Under the pieces are notes generated by a model, which was not told where the DNA came from, did no database searches, and was given only the letters and a program-made list of their open reading frames with translations. Positions 27,401 through 35,134 of a stretch of DNA of 64,000 nucleotides are shown here, in pieces. The translations under genes and the position numbers were made by a program. The stretch is from Thiopseudomonas sp. (lineage in GTDB: Bacteria; Pseudomonadota; Gammaproteobacteria; Pseudomonadales; Pseudomonadaceae): positions 1 through 64,000 of the forward strand of contig JALOAC010000004.1 in the NCBI GenBank assembly GCA_023228985.1, read 5' to 3'. Numbering within the stretch: position 1 is the first letter of the stretch; every line of letters starts with the position of its first letter.

Positions 27401-28016
27401 ACACAAGCTAAATTACTCGAACATGTTGCAACCTTGGTTGCAGATGGTGGAGAAAGAAGATTTCCTCATTAGGAATTATGCTAAACAGAAACTAGTCGGA
27501 GGAGCGATACTCAGCGATTTTATGACCAGCCTAGGGCTAGAAATAGTTGAGTTGCCAACGCACGACAAAAAATTCAACATGAGTCTTACTCCAGTTGAAA
27601 TTGAATACAAAAGGATGATCAACTGCTTCGTTGACAAGCAAAGCCCACTGCTGGTGCAAGCTCTGCAAGACTACTGCGCTAACAATGAAAACTTAGAGAC
27701 AATAGACTATCTTACATCGGAACAAGTACACAACCTCGACATATCGTTCCATGAAGATGACCTTCAACTTACCCATTTATTTGTTAACTCAAATTTTAGT
27801 TCTGCAACACATAACAGCAAAACCAGCTCAAATAAGCTATTTGATGGCTTAGCGACAAAACAAATACTGGCTTTAACTGCTCACATCAAGTCCGACTATC
27901 CTGATCTATTTGACGAACTTTATCAAAGCTTATGCACAGCTAGCGTATCCCAAGCTGACCAACAATTATACAGCGCACTTAAAAACGCTTTCGACGCGCT
28001 TACGGGTGAGATTTAA
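24417..28016 (+). CDS. Multidomain glycosyltransferase (GT2 + GT4) fused to a sulfotransferase
   Basis: 1199 residues. Residues 23-97 hold two tandem copies of a YYLD-containing module (FDESYYLDNYVDV and FDTGYYLDSNLDV) seen ahead of bacterial glycosyltransferases. A GT2 domain spans about 189-460 (VTVIIPNYNHATYL, LDDCSTDDS, ESDDF). A GT4 domain spans about 484-835 (GMLSFTPGGGEL, GESYPLCIIQALQEGLPVIS). From about 844 a sulfotransferase domain begins with LHIGLPKTGTTAIQNFF. The DNA becomes more AT-rich at about 26,940, exactly where the sulfotransferase domain starts, so this part may be a later addition. One polypeptide could add two sugars and a sulfate. The start overlaps the upstream gene; the stop overlaps the next start (TAATG). 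Confidence 0.88.
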   Translation: MKKVKYFFKYIKDYLVIKKSKLFDESYYLDNYVDVRRADIDALWHFLRLGAAEHRNPCAGFDTGYYLDSNLDVKSLGVNPLVHYIQHGHAEGRKPSAQLNNLLRVEESGLTGTLKFLAAAYRHVTKNPKVLGKFVKATLREGPQSAISKARQLVNDGYAESALLMPVGPAAIANNEQVFLAGIDKNNYRPLVTVIIPNYNHATYLPSRIESILSQGYQNLELILLDDCSTDDSRTILQDYADKRPSQIKLIFNEQNAGNVFKQWRKGLENASGELIWICESDDFCEPDFLEKLVPYFINPAVQIAFGKIQFSDKLGNFQAGLDNYREGAEPSIWHQSLVRPAKDWFCNGFGVNNLIANVGGCVFRKQQLCDEVWQAAQGYKILGDWYLYIHLAGGGLIAYEPQAVAYFRQHGDNTSVSAFSTEKYYREHFDLMRSLCTTWDIPTATIERFYAKVDAQYKHFRCQDTLGELRQYVNIDELKKTPKLGRHLLIGMLSFTPGGGELFPIHLANAICRQGVTVSLFVLKTDEINREMLELVDPQIAIYTSSFVSRYGVNKFIADAGIDAINSHMVSVDVYFHRVNKVDIPYYPTLHGSYEACNVQQSLVETIAAGVTRWIYTADRNIEAIKFLDLPGTDLIKLTNAMPQDMRDFPQTREELGLSQNTVVFTLVARGIKRKGWRAAIEAFLLLCKDYDNVHLLLCGDGDETDCYESIHGSNPKITFLGFQSHINGLYRISDCAIVPTRFAGESYPLCIIQALQEGLPVISTDVGEIRSMLTAASGKIAGRVLPNERNTSVFIQLLADAMRELMDVEIRKELSCVSMQLAKNYAMDALAQKYIELFFKKKTLYLHIGLPKTGTTAIQNFFCTNDSALKEKQKFLYPKFGRWKDGSHHQIAFSLQETDFYPWLDESAQIGYLRDLINEIENSGCDRFLLSSECFHLYNNSTFIQMFKDRYKIKIICYLRQRSEYLVSIYKQNVRDITYREKRSFIDFMETETHKLNYSNMLQPWLQMVEKEDFLIRNYAKQKLVGGAILSDFMTSLGLEIVELPTHDKKFNMSLTPVEIEYKRMINCFVDKQSPLLVQALQDYCANNENLETIDYLTSEQVHNLDISFHEDDLQLTHLFVNSNFSSATHNSKTSSNKLFDGLATKQILALTAHIKSDYPDLFDELYQSLCTASVSQADQQLYSALKNAFDALTGEI

Positions 28017-28702
28017 TGATAATAGGTTCTGGCCAAATAGCGCAGCAATTTGCCACCACTGCGCTGACAAATACAATCTTCTTTGCCAGCGGTGTGTCTG
28101 ACTCAGGCTGTACAGACAGGCTTCAGTTTCAGCGTGAGACAAGGCTTGTCAGCGAAACCCTGTCAGCTAATCAGGGCAAGACTTTCGTCTACTTCAGTAG
28201 TTGCGCGCTGTCTGCAAGTGACTATGAAAAAAACCTGTATTATCAGCACAAACAAAGCATAGAGCAGCTTATCCGCGCACAAACTGAAAACTACTATATA
28301 TTTAGGCTGCCCCAAGTGTTTGGCAATATTCTAGCTCACAAAACTCTTATTAATTACCTATATGCCAAAATATCCAATGGTGAGTCATTTATTGTTTATC
28401 AAGATGCCTATAGATATGTACTAGAGCTTGACGACCTGCGTGATCTTGTTGTTGCCTACTTGCACCATAGTGCTCCCGCAGTAACGGTTAACCTGGCCAA
28501 CCCGTATCGTTATCACATTCTTGAAATTGTCGGCGTAATTGAAGAATTACTACAAAAAAAGGCAAGTTACAATCTTCAAAAAAAATCGGACAAATACATG
28601 CTTGACTTGGCTCCAATGCTTGAGTTTATTGATGCAAACAACCTTGTATTTTCCTTTGGTGAAGACTATCTGTTTCAAAAATTAAAGCATAAAATTGCAT
28701 AG
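28016..28702 (+). CDS. NAD-dependent epimerase/dehydratase-like protein
   Basis: 228 residues, shorter than the ~300 typical of sugar epimerases. The N-terminus MIIGSGQIAQQFA resembles a Rossmann glycine loop, although it starts directly at the first strand. SSC followed by YYQHK resembles the Ser...Tyr-x-x-x-Lys catalytic set of extended SDR enzymes, and FRLPQVFGN resembles the R-x-x-N-V-Y/F-G substrate motif. Probably acts on a nucleotide sugar used by the upstream glycosyltransferase, to which it is coupled by a 1-bp overlap. Exact reaction cannot be assigned. Confidence 0.7.
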   Translation: MIIGSGQIAQQFATTALTNTIFFASGVSDSGCTDRLQFQRETRLVSETLSANQGKTFVYFSSCALSASDYEKNLYYQHKQSIEQLIRAQTENYYIFRLPQVFGNILAHKTLINYLYAKISNGESFIVYQDAYRYVLELDDLRDLVVAYLHHSAPAVTVNLANPYRYHILEIVGVIEELLQKKASYNLQKKSDKYMLDLAPMLEFIDANNLVFSFGEDYLFQKLKHKIA

Positions 28703-28718
28703 AACATAGGGTGTTCCG

Positions 28719-28946
28719 ATGAAATACCGCGCTGAAATTGACGGGTTAAGAACAATAGCAATAATTTCAGTGCTTATTTACCATGCTGAATTTTTGCTGT
28801 CTGGACGTAATATTCTGCCGGGCGGATTTTTTAGTGTGGATGTGTTTTTTGTAATATCGGGCTATCTAGTCCCGACCATAATATTAAATGAGTTGCCTGG
28901 ATTCAACTCTCAAGTGCAACTCATTAATTTCAGGAAAAGGAATTAG
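28719..28946 (+). pseudogene. 5' fragment of acyltransferase family 3 (OafA-like)
   Basis: 75 codons only. The start YRAEIDGLRTIAIISVLIYH and VDVFFVISGYL are the hallmark N-terminus of O-antigen/peptidoglycan acyltransferases of 350-650 residues. Homology ends near ILNEL, exactly where the left inverted repeat (28896) begins. The remaining codons read through that repeat to a TAG. The rest of the gene is not found downstream in the window. Best read as a gene truncated by insertion or deletion at the repeat. Confidence 0.85.
28896..28926 (+). repeat. Left copy of 31-bp inverted repeat
   Basis: Begins CCTGGATTCAACTCTC and continues CAAGTGCAACTCATTA. Its reverse complement recurs at 31253-31283 with a single mismatch. 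The sequence resembles terminal repeats of IS30-family elements from memory (ATTCAA...AAGTGCAAC), which needs an ISfinder check. It cuts into the acyltransferase gene. Confidence 0.85.
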
Positions 28947-28949
28947 GTT

Positions 28950-30392
28950 ATGATCAAAAAAAATATAGCTTCTATATATGAGTGGAAAATAAAAAATTAT
29001 TCATGGTTAATTTCTACAACTCTTTTGTTCTTTTTTATTGCATCTGGATATATATACGGTGAAAAAATCCACTCTTCTGTAGTTCGTGCTGATGAGTGGA
29101 GATTTATTAGACTATATTTAATGCCTTATTATGAGGGGGCTTTTAGCCTTAAAATGCTTTTTACAGATCAGCATGCGGGCTGGTTTAATGGGACAATATT
29201 TATTTTGGATGCCAAGTTTTTTGAACTTGCAGGGGATTTATTTTTCAATATTGGGATGTTAAGTAAAGGGCTTGTATTGGCGTGTTTGCTAATTGCGATA
29301 AAAAAAAGCTTTTATAATAATGGTTTTTTATTTTGCATTGTTTTTTTCTTAATCGGTTCAATTTTTTTTAGCTTAAAAGCGCCGGTCGAATATAACTGGC
29401 CATTAGTCACAAGGTCTAATTTTTTCCTGCTTATTTTTATTATAATTTTAATGAGAGTGGAGGTGACTTTACTTACAACTTTAGATAAAAAAAATTTACT
29501 GTTTATCATAGTTATGATTGTATTGCTTCTATTGTCTAATAGAAGTGCAGCACTCATTATGATGTTAAGTCTGATAAGTGTGCTTGCTTTGTATTTAATG
29601 AGCAACCTAATTACGAAACGAAAGATTGATAAAAATCTTGTTGTATTGTTTGGGCTCATATTCTTGGCTATAATGTTTTATTATCTCATGTCTAAATATT
29701 TTATTGGGATAAATAAATATTCATCGGTTTCTAGTTGCGATAATTTGACATGCCTACAAGAACTTTCTATTGATAATTTAGCCAAAACATTTCCAATTGC
29801 AACACTGTCAGGTTTTATAAAGATAGAATTATTACGACAAATTATACCAAGTGATAAGTTGTTTTTATTGTCTTATTGTGTTTTCGCTGGGTACGTTTTT
29901 GTATTTTTTCTTGGGCTAAAGAAAAATATACATATTACAACCATCATTCCTTTCGTACTAATGCTATACCCTCTTCTTTTTGTTTTGTCTGTAGATTTGT
30001 TTCGATATGTGCCTAATAATAACCATTTTGATTGGCGTATTGTATCTCCAAGATATATTAAAACATATGAGCTTGGGGTGATCGGCTTTGTATGGTTGTT
30101 TATTAAAATTTGCGCAGATTACAAAAAAACCTTTTTAAATATTTTACTATATTTTTTCGCATTAATGTTTTTAGCTATATACGTTTATAATGTAAAAACT
30201 TCTATTAAAATGATTCCGTCCTATGAAAAGGCTAATGACAGAGCTGTTAATTCATTGATAAATTACTCAGGTGATAAAAGTGAAATACCCGTCTGGGTCT
30301 TGGGTGGAGATTTTAGTGAAGATAAATTATTATTTCTTTATCAGAATGAGCTTAATGTATTTAGTCGTAGATTTGAATTGAAGAACAATTAG
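28950..30392 (+). CDS. Polytopic membrane protein, possible Gtr-type glycosyltransferase
   Basis: 480 residues with roughly ten hydrophobic segments (for example 19-37, 108-125, 137-160, 187-215, 223-250, 315-335). I recognise no specific family. Membrane layout and position beside a GtrB/DPM1-like GT2 gene resemble serotype-conversion modules, where a GT2 loads a sugar on undecaprenyl phosphate and a polytopic GT-C enzyme transfers it in the periplasm. That role is inference. Very AT-rich. AGGAAAAGG precedes the ATG, just inside the left inverted repeat. Confidence 0.7.
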   Translation: MIKKNIASIYEWKIKNYSWLISTTLLFFFIASGYIYGEKIHSSVVRADEWRFIRLYLMPYYEGAFSLKMLFTDQHAGWFNGTIFILDAKFFELAGDLFFNIGMLSKGLVLACLLIAIKKSFYNNGFLFCIVFFLIGSIFFSLKAPVEYNWPLVTRSNFFLLIFIIILMRVEVTLLTTLDKKNLLFIIVMIVLLLLSNRSAALIMMLSLISVLALYLMSNLITKRKIDKNLVVLFGLIFLAIMFYYLMSKYFIGINKYSSVSSCDNLTCLQELSIDNLAKTFPIATLSGFIKIELLRQIIPSDKLFLLSYCVFAGYVFVFFLGLKKNIHITTIIPFVLMLYPLLFVLSVDLFRYVPNNNHFDWRIVSPRYIKTYELGVIGFVWLFIKICADYKKTFLNILLYFFALMFLAIYVYNVKTSIKMIPSYEKANDRAVNSLINYSGDKSEIPVWVLGGDFSEDKLLFLYQNELNVFSRRFELKNN

Positions 30393-30434
30393 TATTTTTG
30401 AAGTGATATTTAAAACTAAAAAATTGGTATAGGC

Positions 30435-31175
30435 ATGAACATTTCTTATTCGATAGTAATTCCAGTTTATAAAAGCGAAACGATAATCCCAGACACAATA
30501 TCTCAAGTTATATCTGCTATGGATGACTTAAGTGAGCCATATGAGGTTATTCTTGTAAACGATGGAAGTCCTGATGGGGCATGGAGCGTTATAAAAGGGC
30601 TTGCTGAAAAATATAATTCGGTTGTCGCGATAAATTTGATTAAAAACTATGGACAGCACAATGCTGTTCACAGCGGTTTTGCTCATGCAAAAGGTAGTTA
30701 TATTATAACTATGGATGATGACCTGCAAAATCCACCATCCGAATTGAAGCATTTAATTAATAAAATAAAAAACTCAGAATATGATCTTGTGTTTGGTAAA
30801 TTTAGAGAGAAAAAACATGCTGCCCATCGTCGTATGGGTAGCAAAATCATAGGCTATTTAAATAAAAAAGTTTTCAAAAAACCTGACAATATTACTCTAA
30901 CCAATTTCAGAATAGTGAAGCGTGAGGTTATTGAGCGTGTGTTGCGACATAAAACCCCTTATCCTTACATTCCAGGGCTGCTGCTCCTGTATGCTTCAAA
31001 TGTTGGAAATGTATTTGTAGAGCATCACGAGAGAGATGTGGGGAGCTCTAATTATACTTTGCCTAAAATATTGTCCCTAGTGTCGCGTCTACTTATTAAT
31101 TATTCATCTTACCCGTTAAGGTTATTAAGCAGGGCAGATATTTGGTATCGTTGCTCTCTGGTGAGCTGTGTGTAG
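30435..31175 (+). CDS. GT2 polyprenyl-phosphate glycosyltransferase, 3'-degraded
   Basis: The GT2 catalytic domain is complete: YSIVIPVYKSE, LVNDGSPDGAW, and TMDDDLQNPPSE as the metal-binding motif. It resembles GtrB/ArnC/DPM1-type enzymes and is a paralogue of the gene at 32.0 kb. The two C-terminal membrane helices expected in that group are missing: after YSSYPLRLLS (about 31,130) the frame reads unrelated residues to a stop at 31175. In the +1 frame from 31132 the sequence reads IFGIVALW, a stop, then CLLLILGRLK, which looks like the lost helices. So the 3' end is probably frameshifted and decayed, and the protein may not anchor properly. Confidence 0.75.
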   Translation: MNISYSIVIPVYKSETIIPDTISQVISAMDDLSEPYEVILVNDGSPDGAWSVIKGLAEKYNSVVAINLIKNYGQHNAVHSGFAHAKGSYIITMDDDLQNPPSELKHLINKIKNSEYDLVFGKFREKKHAAHRRMGSKIIGYLNKKVFKKPDNITLTNFRIVKREVIERVLRHKTPYPYIPGLLLLYASNVGNVFVEHHERDVGSSNYTLPKILSLVSRLLINYSSYPLRLLSRADIWYRCSLVSCV

Positions 31176-31252
31176 TGTCTCATGTTTGCTTCTCATTCTT
31201 GGTCGATTGAAAAGCATAAGATGCTACAGCAGCTTGCCATCCAATCCTAGTT

Positions 31253-31283
31253 TAATGAGTTGCACTTGAGAGTTTAATCCAGG
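31253..31283 (-). repeat. Right copy of 31-bp inverted repeat
   Basis: Reads TAATGAGTTGCACTTGAG on the plus strand and matches the reverse complement of 28896-28926 at 30 of 31 positions (T here against G at the counterpart). Its outer AGG lies 7 nt before the wbqC-like ATG and may serve as its ribosome-binding site. Together the two copies bound a 2.39-kb segment with no transposase gene. Confidence 0.85.
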
Positions 31284-31290
31284 TTATGAA

Positions 31291-31989
31291 ATGAGTAAAA
31301 TGAAAAAAATAGCGATATTACAGTCAAACTATATTCCATGGAAAGGTTACTTCGACATGATTAACATGGTGGATGAGTTTGTAATTTATGATGATGTTCA
31401 ATATACAAAAAATGATTGGAGAAATAGAAATAAAGTCTATACTCGCCAAGGTCTTCAATGGCTAACAATACCTGTTAGCCAGGTTAATCTTGAGCAGCTA
31501 ATCAAGGATACTAAAGTTAGTGATTTTCGCTGGCTCAAGAAGCATTGGTCAACAATCAATCAAAACTATTCTAAGTCTAAATATTTTAAAGAATATAAAG
31601 ACATATTCGAAGACCTTTTTCTTAATTGTAAAGAAGAGTACTTAAGTCAAATAAATTACTGCTTTATTAAAGCAATTAATGAGGTGCTAGGTATCAAAAC
31701 AAAACTAACCTGGTCTAGTGATTATGAACTTGTAGAAGGACAAACAGAAAAGCTTTTGGGTATTTGTAAACAAGCTGGTGCAACTACTTATTTAAGTGGG
31801 CCTGCTGCAAAAGGTTATTTTGACGAAGAGCTAGCCAAGCAGCAAGGTATAAAAGTGGAGTGGATGGATTACTCTGGTTACCTAGAATATAAGCAACTAC
31901 ACCAGCCTTTTGAACACGGTGTAACAATTTTAGACCTTATTTTTAACGAAGGTCCGAGTGCTACCCAGTACATGAAGAGCTTTAAATGA
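31291..31989 (+). CDS. WbqC-family protein
   Basis: 232 residues of the WbqC-like family, recognised by AILQSNYIPWKGYFDMI near the start, DDVQYTKNDWRNRN, and the C-terminal TYLSGPAAKGYFDEE. WbqC proteins occur in O-antigen and glycan clusters, often next to aminotransferases, and are thought to take part in amino-sugar modification; the reaction is not well established. Start at 31291 (ATG) with a second in-frame ATG at 31300. The stop overlaps the next GT2 start by 4 bp. AT-rich. Confidence 0.85.
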   Translation: MSKMKKIAILQSNYIPWKGYFDMINMVDEFVIYDDVQYTKNDWRNRNKVYTRQGLQWLTIPVSQVNLEQLIKDTKVSDFRWLKKHWSTINQNYSKSKYFKEYKDIFEDLFLNCKEEYLSQINYCFIKAINEVLGIKTKLTWSSDYELVEGQTEKLLGICKQAGATTYLSGPAAKGYFDEELAKQQGIKVEWMDYSGYLEYKQLHQPFEHGVTILDLIFNEGPSATQYMKSFK

Positions 31990-32927
31990 AAAATACAGAT
32001 TACTCTATTGTTGTGCCTGTTTATAAGTCAACAAATTCTTTAAAAATTTTAACGCAAAAAGTGCATGACCTTTTCAACCGTGAGCTTCAAGGCAAGTCGT
32101 ACGAGTTGATTCTTGTGAATGATAGTCCTTTTCATCAAGCAACCTGTGAAATACTAGCTGAATTGCATCAACAGTATAGTTTTGTGAAAATCATAGAATT
32201 TACCCAAAACTTTGGTCAGCAGTCAGCTGTGCTTTGTGGTATCGCTAACTCTATAGGGGATTATATAATTACGCTTGATGACGACATGCAGCATGATCCT
32301 GCTGATATACCTAAGCTTATTGAACAGCAGTCTCACGATATCGTTATAGCTAAGTTTAAAACTAAAAAGCATAATTTATTCAAAAGAGCAACAAGTTCAA
32401 TAAAAGGGTATTTTGATTATATTATACTAGATAAACCAAAGCATATAAAACTAACTTCATTCAGATTGATTAATCGCATTATTGCTGATAATTTGCTTAA
32501 AATAGGTACTTCTTATCCATTTATACCAGCACTTTTATTTTCAGTATCAAAAGATATTGTAAATGTGGAGGTTGAGCATTATGCAAGAGAAGATGGCAAA
32601 AGTAACTATACACTAGGAAAAATGATACAAGTTTTTACAAATTTACTGATAAGCAATTCCTCTTTACTACTAAAGTGGATAGGATATTTAGGTCTGACTG
32701 TAGCATTAATAAGTTTAATGTATGCGGGAGTAATCGTATACAGAAGAATTTTTTTCGAAGTTTCCCTGCAAGGTTGGAGTTCCATAATGGTAACGATACT
32801 TTTCTTCGGCGGGACCATAATGTTTACTTTGGGTGTAATTGGTGAATATCTGGTTCGTATTATCCATACATCAGAAAACAAACCGCATTATTTTATAAGA
32901 GATGTAAAGGATAAGCGTGAAGCTTGA
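31986..32927 (+). CDS. GT2 polyprenyl-phosphate-type glycosyltransferase with two membrane helices
   Basis: 313 residues. The catalytic domain includes YSIVVPVYKST, LVNDSPFHQA and TLDDDMQHDPADIP. Two C-terminal membrane segments (about 236-258 and 270-293) end in GEYLVRIIHTSE, the usual DPM1/ArnC/GtrB ending. It is the intact counterpart of the decayed gene at 30.4 kb. Probably loads a sugar onto a lipid phosphate carrier at the inner membrane. Overlaps both neighbours (4 bp upstream, 11 bp downstream). Confidence 0.87.
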   Translation: MKNTDYSIVVPVYKSTNSLKILTQKVHDLFNRELQGKSYELILVNDSPFHQATCEILAELHQQYSFVKIIEFTQNFGQQSAVLCGIANSIGDYIITLDDDMQHDPADIPKLIEQQSHDIVIAKFKTKKHNLFKRATSSIKGYFDYIILDKPKHIKLTSFRLINRIIADNLLKIGTSYPFIPALLFSVSKDIVNVEVEHYAREDGKSNYTLGKMIQVFTNLLISNSSLLLKWIGYLGLTVALISLMYAGVIVYRRIFFEVSLQGWSSIMVTILFFGGTIMFTLGVIGEYLVRIIHTSENKPHYFIRDVKDKREA

Positions 32928-33996
32928 CATGAAAGGTGAAACATATATAGATTTTTTCTATAAAAAAAATTCATATTTTGTTGGTAGTGCTTCGACTGCG
33001 TTATATATATATATTAAGCACAAGAAGTTATATAAAGAAAAAATACTAATTCCATCAAATATCTGTCACTCCATTCCTCTTTCTATCGTATATTCCGGTA
33101 ACATTCCTTTTTTCTATGATGTAAATAAAGTGACAGGTAACCCTTGTATTGATTCTATTAAGTATGTTGTAAGTAAAGATAAAGTGGCTGCAGTAGTCAT
33201 TCCAAATATGTTTGGTAATGTTCTTGGAGATAGATGTTTAATTATTGATTTTTTGAAGTTTAATAACGTTTTGATAATAGATGATTGCGCTGCATCTTTG
33301 GGTGCTGACATGGGGTACTTATTAACAAGTGGAGATGCAGCAATTTTTAGTTTTGGTGAGAATAAACATATCGATTTAAATGTAGGCGGTGTTTTAGCCA
33401 CTAATGAAGTAGTTGATGTTCTTGATATTAATAAAGAAATTAAGAATACATACGAGACGTCTCAATATAAAGTTAATCTTTTTAATAGTATATATAAGCC
33501 TATATTCTATAGTGATTATTATTATCAAGTATTGCCCCTGATAAATAAAGTTGTTGATTTTTTTAATGATTGTTATGTTTTTAGGTATGAGTGGGATGAA
33601 GATAAAATCAATGAATTGGATAAAGAATTGAATTTACTAAATAAAAACAAAACATTGTCTTTAAAAAAGATAAAGTATCTCGATGAAAAAATAAACTTCA
33701 ATAGTTTTGTATATGAAAGATATGAATTCAGCTCTGGAAGCAATCCTTGGAGGTATAATATACTGATAAATGATGTGAATGCAAAAGAAAAACTTATAAT
33801 GCGTTGTTTAAATGAAAGTATAGCGATCAGTAAGTGGTACCCACCTATAGAGCCTCTTTTTGGTTCCTCTCCTCAGGAGGGAGCAGTCGAGTTTAGCAAG
33901 AGAGTTGTTAATTTTAACCACATGAATTTATGCTGGAAAAAACTTGATATGATTATTGATATTTTAAATGCTATAGGAGATGAATTTGACAAATAA
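32917..33996 (+). CDS. Divergent DegT/DnrJ/EryC1-family aminotransferase-like protein
   Basis: 359 residues. The PLP-enzyme outline is present: IPSNICHSIPLSIVYSGNIP (cofactor-side helix region), IIDDCAASLGADMG with the Asp that would contact the pyridine nitrogen, and FSFGENKHIDLNVGGVLA with candidate Schiff-base Lys150. Sequence departs from typical sugar aminotransferases, with no canonical GEGG segment after the lysine (NVGG instead). It may aminate a nucleotide sugar or have a changed activity. Strongly AT-rich. Overlaps the GT2 gene by 11 bp and the next sulfotransferase gene by 17 bp. Confidence 0.72.
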   Translation: MKLDMKGETYIDFFYKKNSYFVGSASTALYIYIKHKKLYKEKILIPSNICHSIPLSIVYSGNIPFFYDVNKVTGNPCIDSIKYVVSKDKVAAVVIPNMFGNVLGDRCLIIDFLKFNNVLIIDDCAASLGADMGYLLTSGDAAIFSFGENKHIDLNVGGVLATNEVVDVLDINKEIKNTYETSQYKVNLFNSIYKPIFYSDYYYQVLPLINKVVDFFNDCYVFRYEWDEDKINELDKELNLLNKNKTLSLKKIKYLDEKINFNSFVYERYEFSSGSNPWRYNILINDVNAKEKLIMRCLNESIAISKWYPPIEPLFGSSPQEGAVEFSKRVVNFNHMNLCWKKLDMIIDILNAIGDEFDK

Positions 33997-35035
33997 AGTT
34001 TTTATAACTGGTATGGGACGCTCAGGTACTACTTTAATTGAGAAGTTATTAACTAATCACCCTGAGATAGATATGCTGTCCCAACCATTTCCCTTAATCT
34101 TTATCTTCTTAAAATCTATTTTTTTAGAGTCATTGGGAATAAAAAAATACTACGTTTTAAACGATGATTTTGAAAACATGAATTTTGAGCAAAAGGATTT
34201 TGATTTGTTTTTATCAAAATTAGTTGTTGATAAAATATGGATTAAGAAAGCTTTTGAAAACATGATAAATTATTCTGGTCAGTATACAAAAAATTGCCAT
34301 TTAGATATAAGTGAAATTAATAAAGAAATACATGGTTTTTTAGAGATATTTGAAGCCTCATTGAATCGGTTTAATTTGAAAAATAAAAAATATATTGGCT
34401 CAAAAGAAGTTATGTGTGAAGAGTTTACACCATATTTATGTAGAAACAGGTTTAAATCTATTGTAGTAGTCAGAGACCCGAGAGATGTAGTAGTTTCTGC
34501 TAATTACCCTAAAGAAGATAAACACTTCGGAAATAAAAAGCCGACTTTGTTTATTTTAAGGACATGGCGAAAAAGCATAGATTATTTAAACTATTTAAGA
34601 AAAAATAAAAATTTTATTTATATTAAATATGAGGATTTAGTAACTGATCCATATAACACTCTGAATAAAATAACATTCTTTTTAGACCTAGAGCCTTTTG
34701 CTAAAAACCACTTTGACGCGGGAATTTATGATAGGGATGGTAGTCTTTGGCAGGCAAATTCATCGTTTGATACTAAAACCTCTTTTATCTCTTCTCAATC
34801 TGTGGGTGGTTATAAAAAAATATTATCAAGCGATGAAATAAACTACATAGAAAGCATTTGTAAGTATGAGATGGATTTAATGGGTTATACTTTAGACACT
34901 ATACCCAACAAGAAAATAATTAAAAATTTTAGAGATTATTTTATTGAAAGCTCAGAGCATTTAGATAAAAACTATAGCTCGCTAGATGAAAATGTAGAAA
35001 AAGAACTGGCAAGATATGGAAAATATAATAATTAA
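33980..35035 (+). CDS. Sulfotransferase family protein
   Basis: 351 residues. The N-terminal PAPS loop is GMGRSGTTLIEKLL (about residues 11-24) and the 3'-phosphate motif IVVVRDPRDVVVSANYP (about 161-177). IKYEDLVTDPYNTL after that is a family feature. It is of the Sulfotransfer type found in polysaccharide clusters and differs from the GMHRSGTS type at 22-24 kb. Acceptor unknown. Starts within the end of the aminotransferase-like gene. Very AT-rich. Confidence 0.83.
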   Translation: MNLTNKVFITGMGRSGTTLIEKLLTNHPEIDMLSQPFPLIFIFLKSIFLESLGIKKYYVLNDDFENMNFEQKDFDLFLSKLVVDKIWIKKAFENMINYSGQYTKNCHLDISEINKEIHGFLEIFEASLNRFNLKNKKYIGSKEVMCEEFTPYLCRNRFKSIVVVRDPRDVVVSANYPKEDKHFGNKKPTLFILRTWRKSIDYLNYLRKNKNFIYIKYEDLVTDPYNTLNKITFFLDLEPFAKNHFDAGIYDRDGSLWQANSSFDTKTSFISSQSVGGYKKILSSDEINYIESICKYEMDLMGYTLDTIPNKKIIKNFRDYFIESSEHLDKNYSSLDENVEKELARYGKYNN

Positions 35036-35134
35036 AAATTTATTTCTTTAATTATTATATTTATAACCTATACTTGTTTTTTGGTAATGTTCAAAGTATA
35101 GTTTTTTTACTATTGGTTTTCAACGGTATATGTT

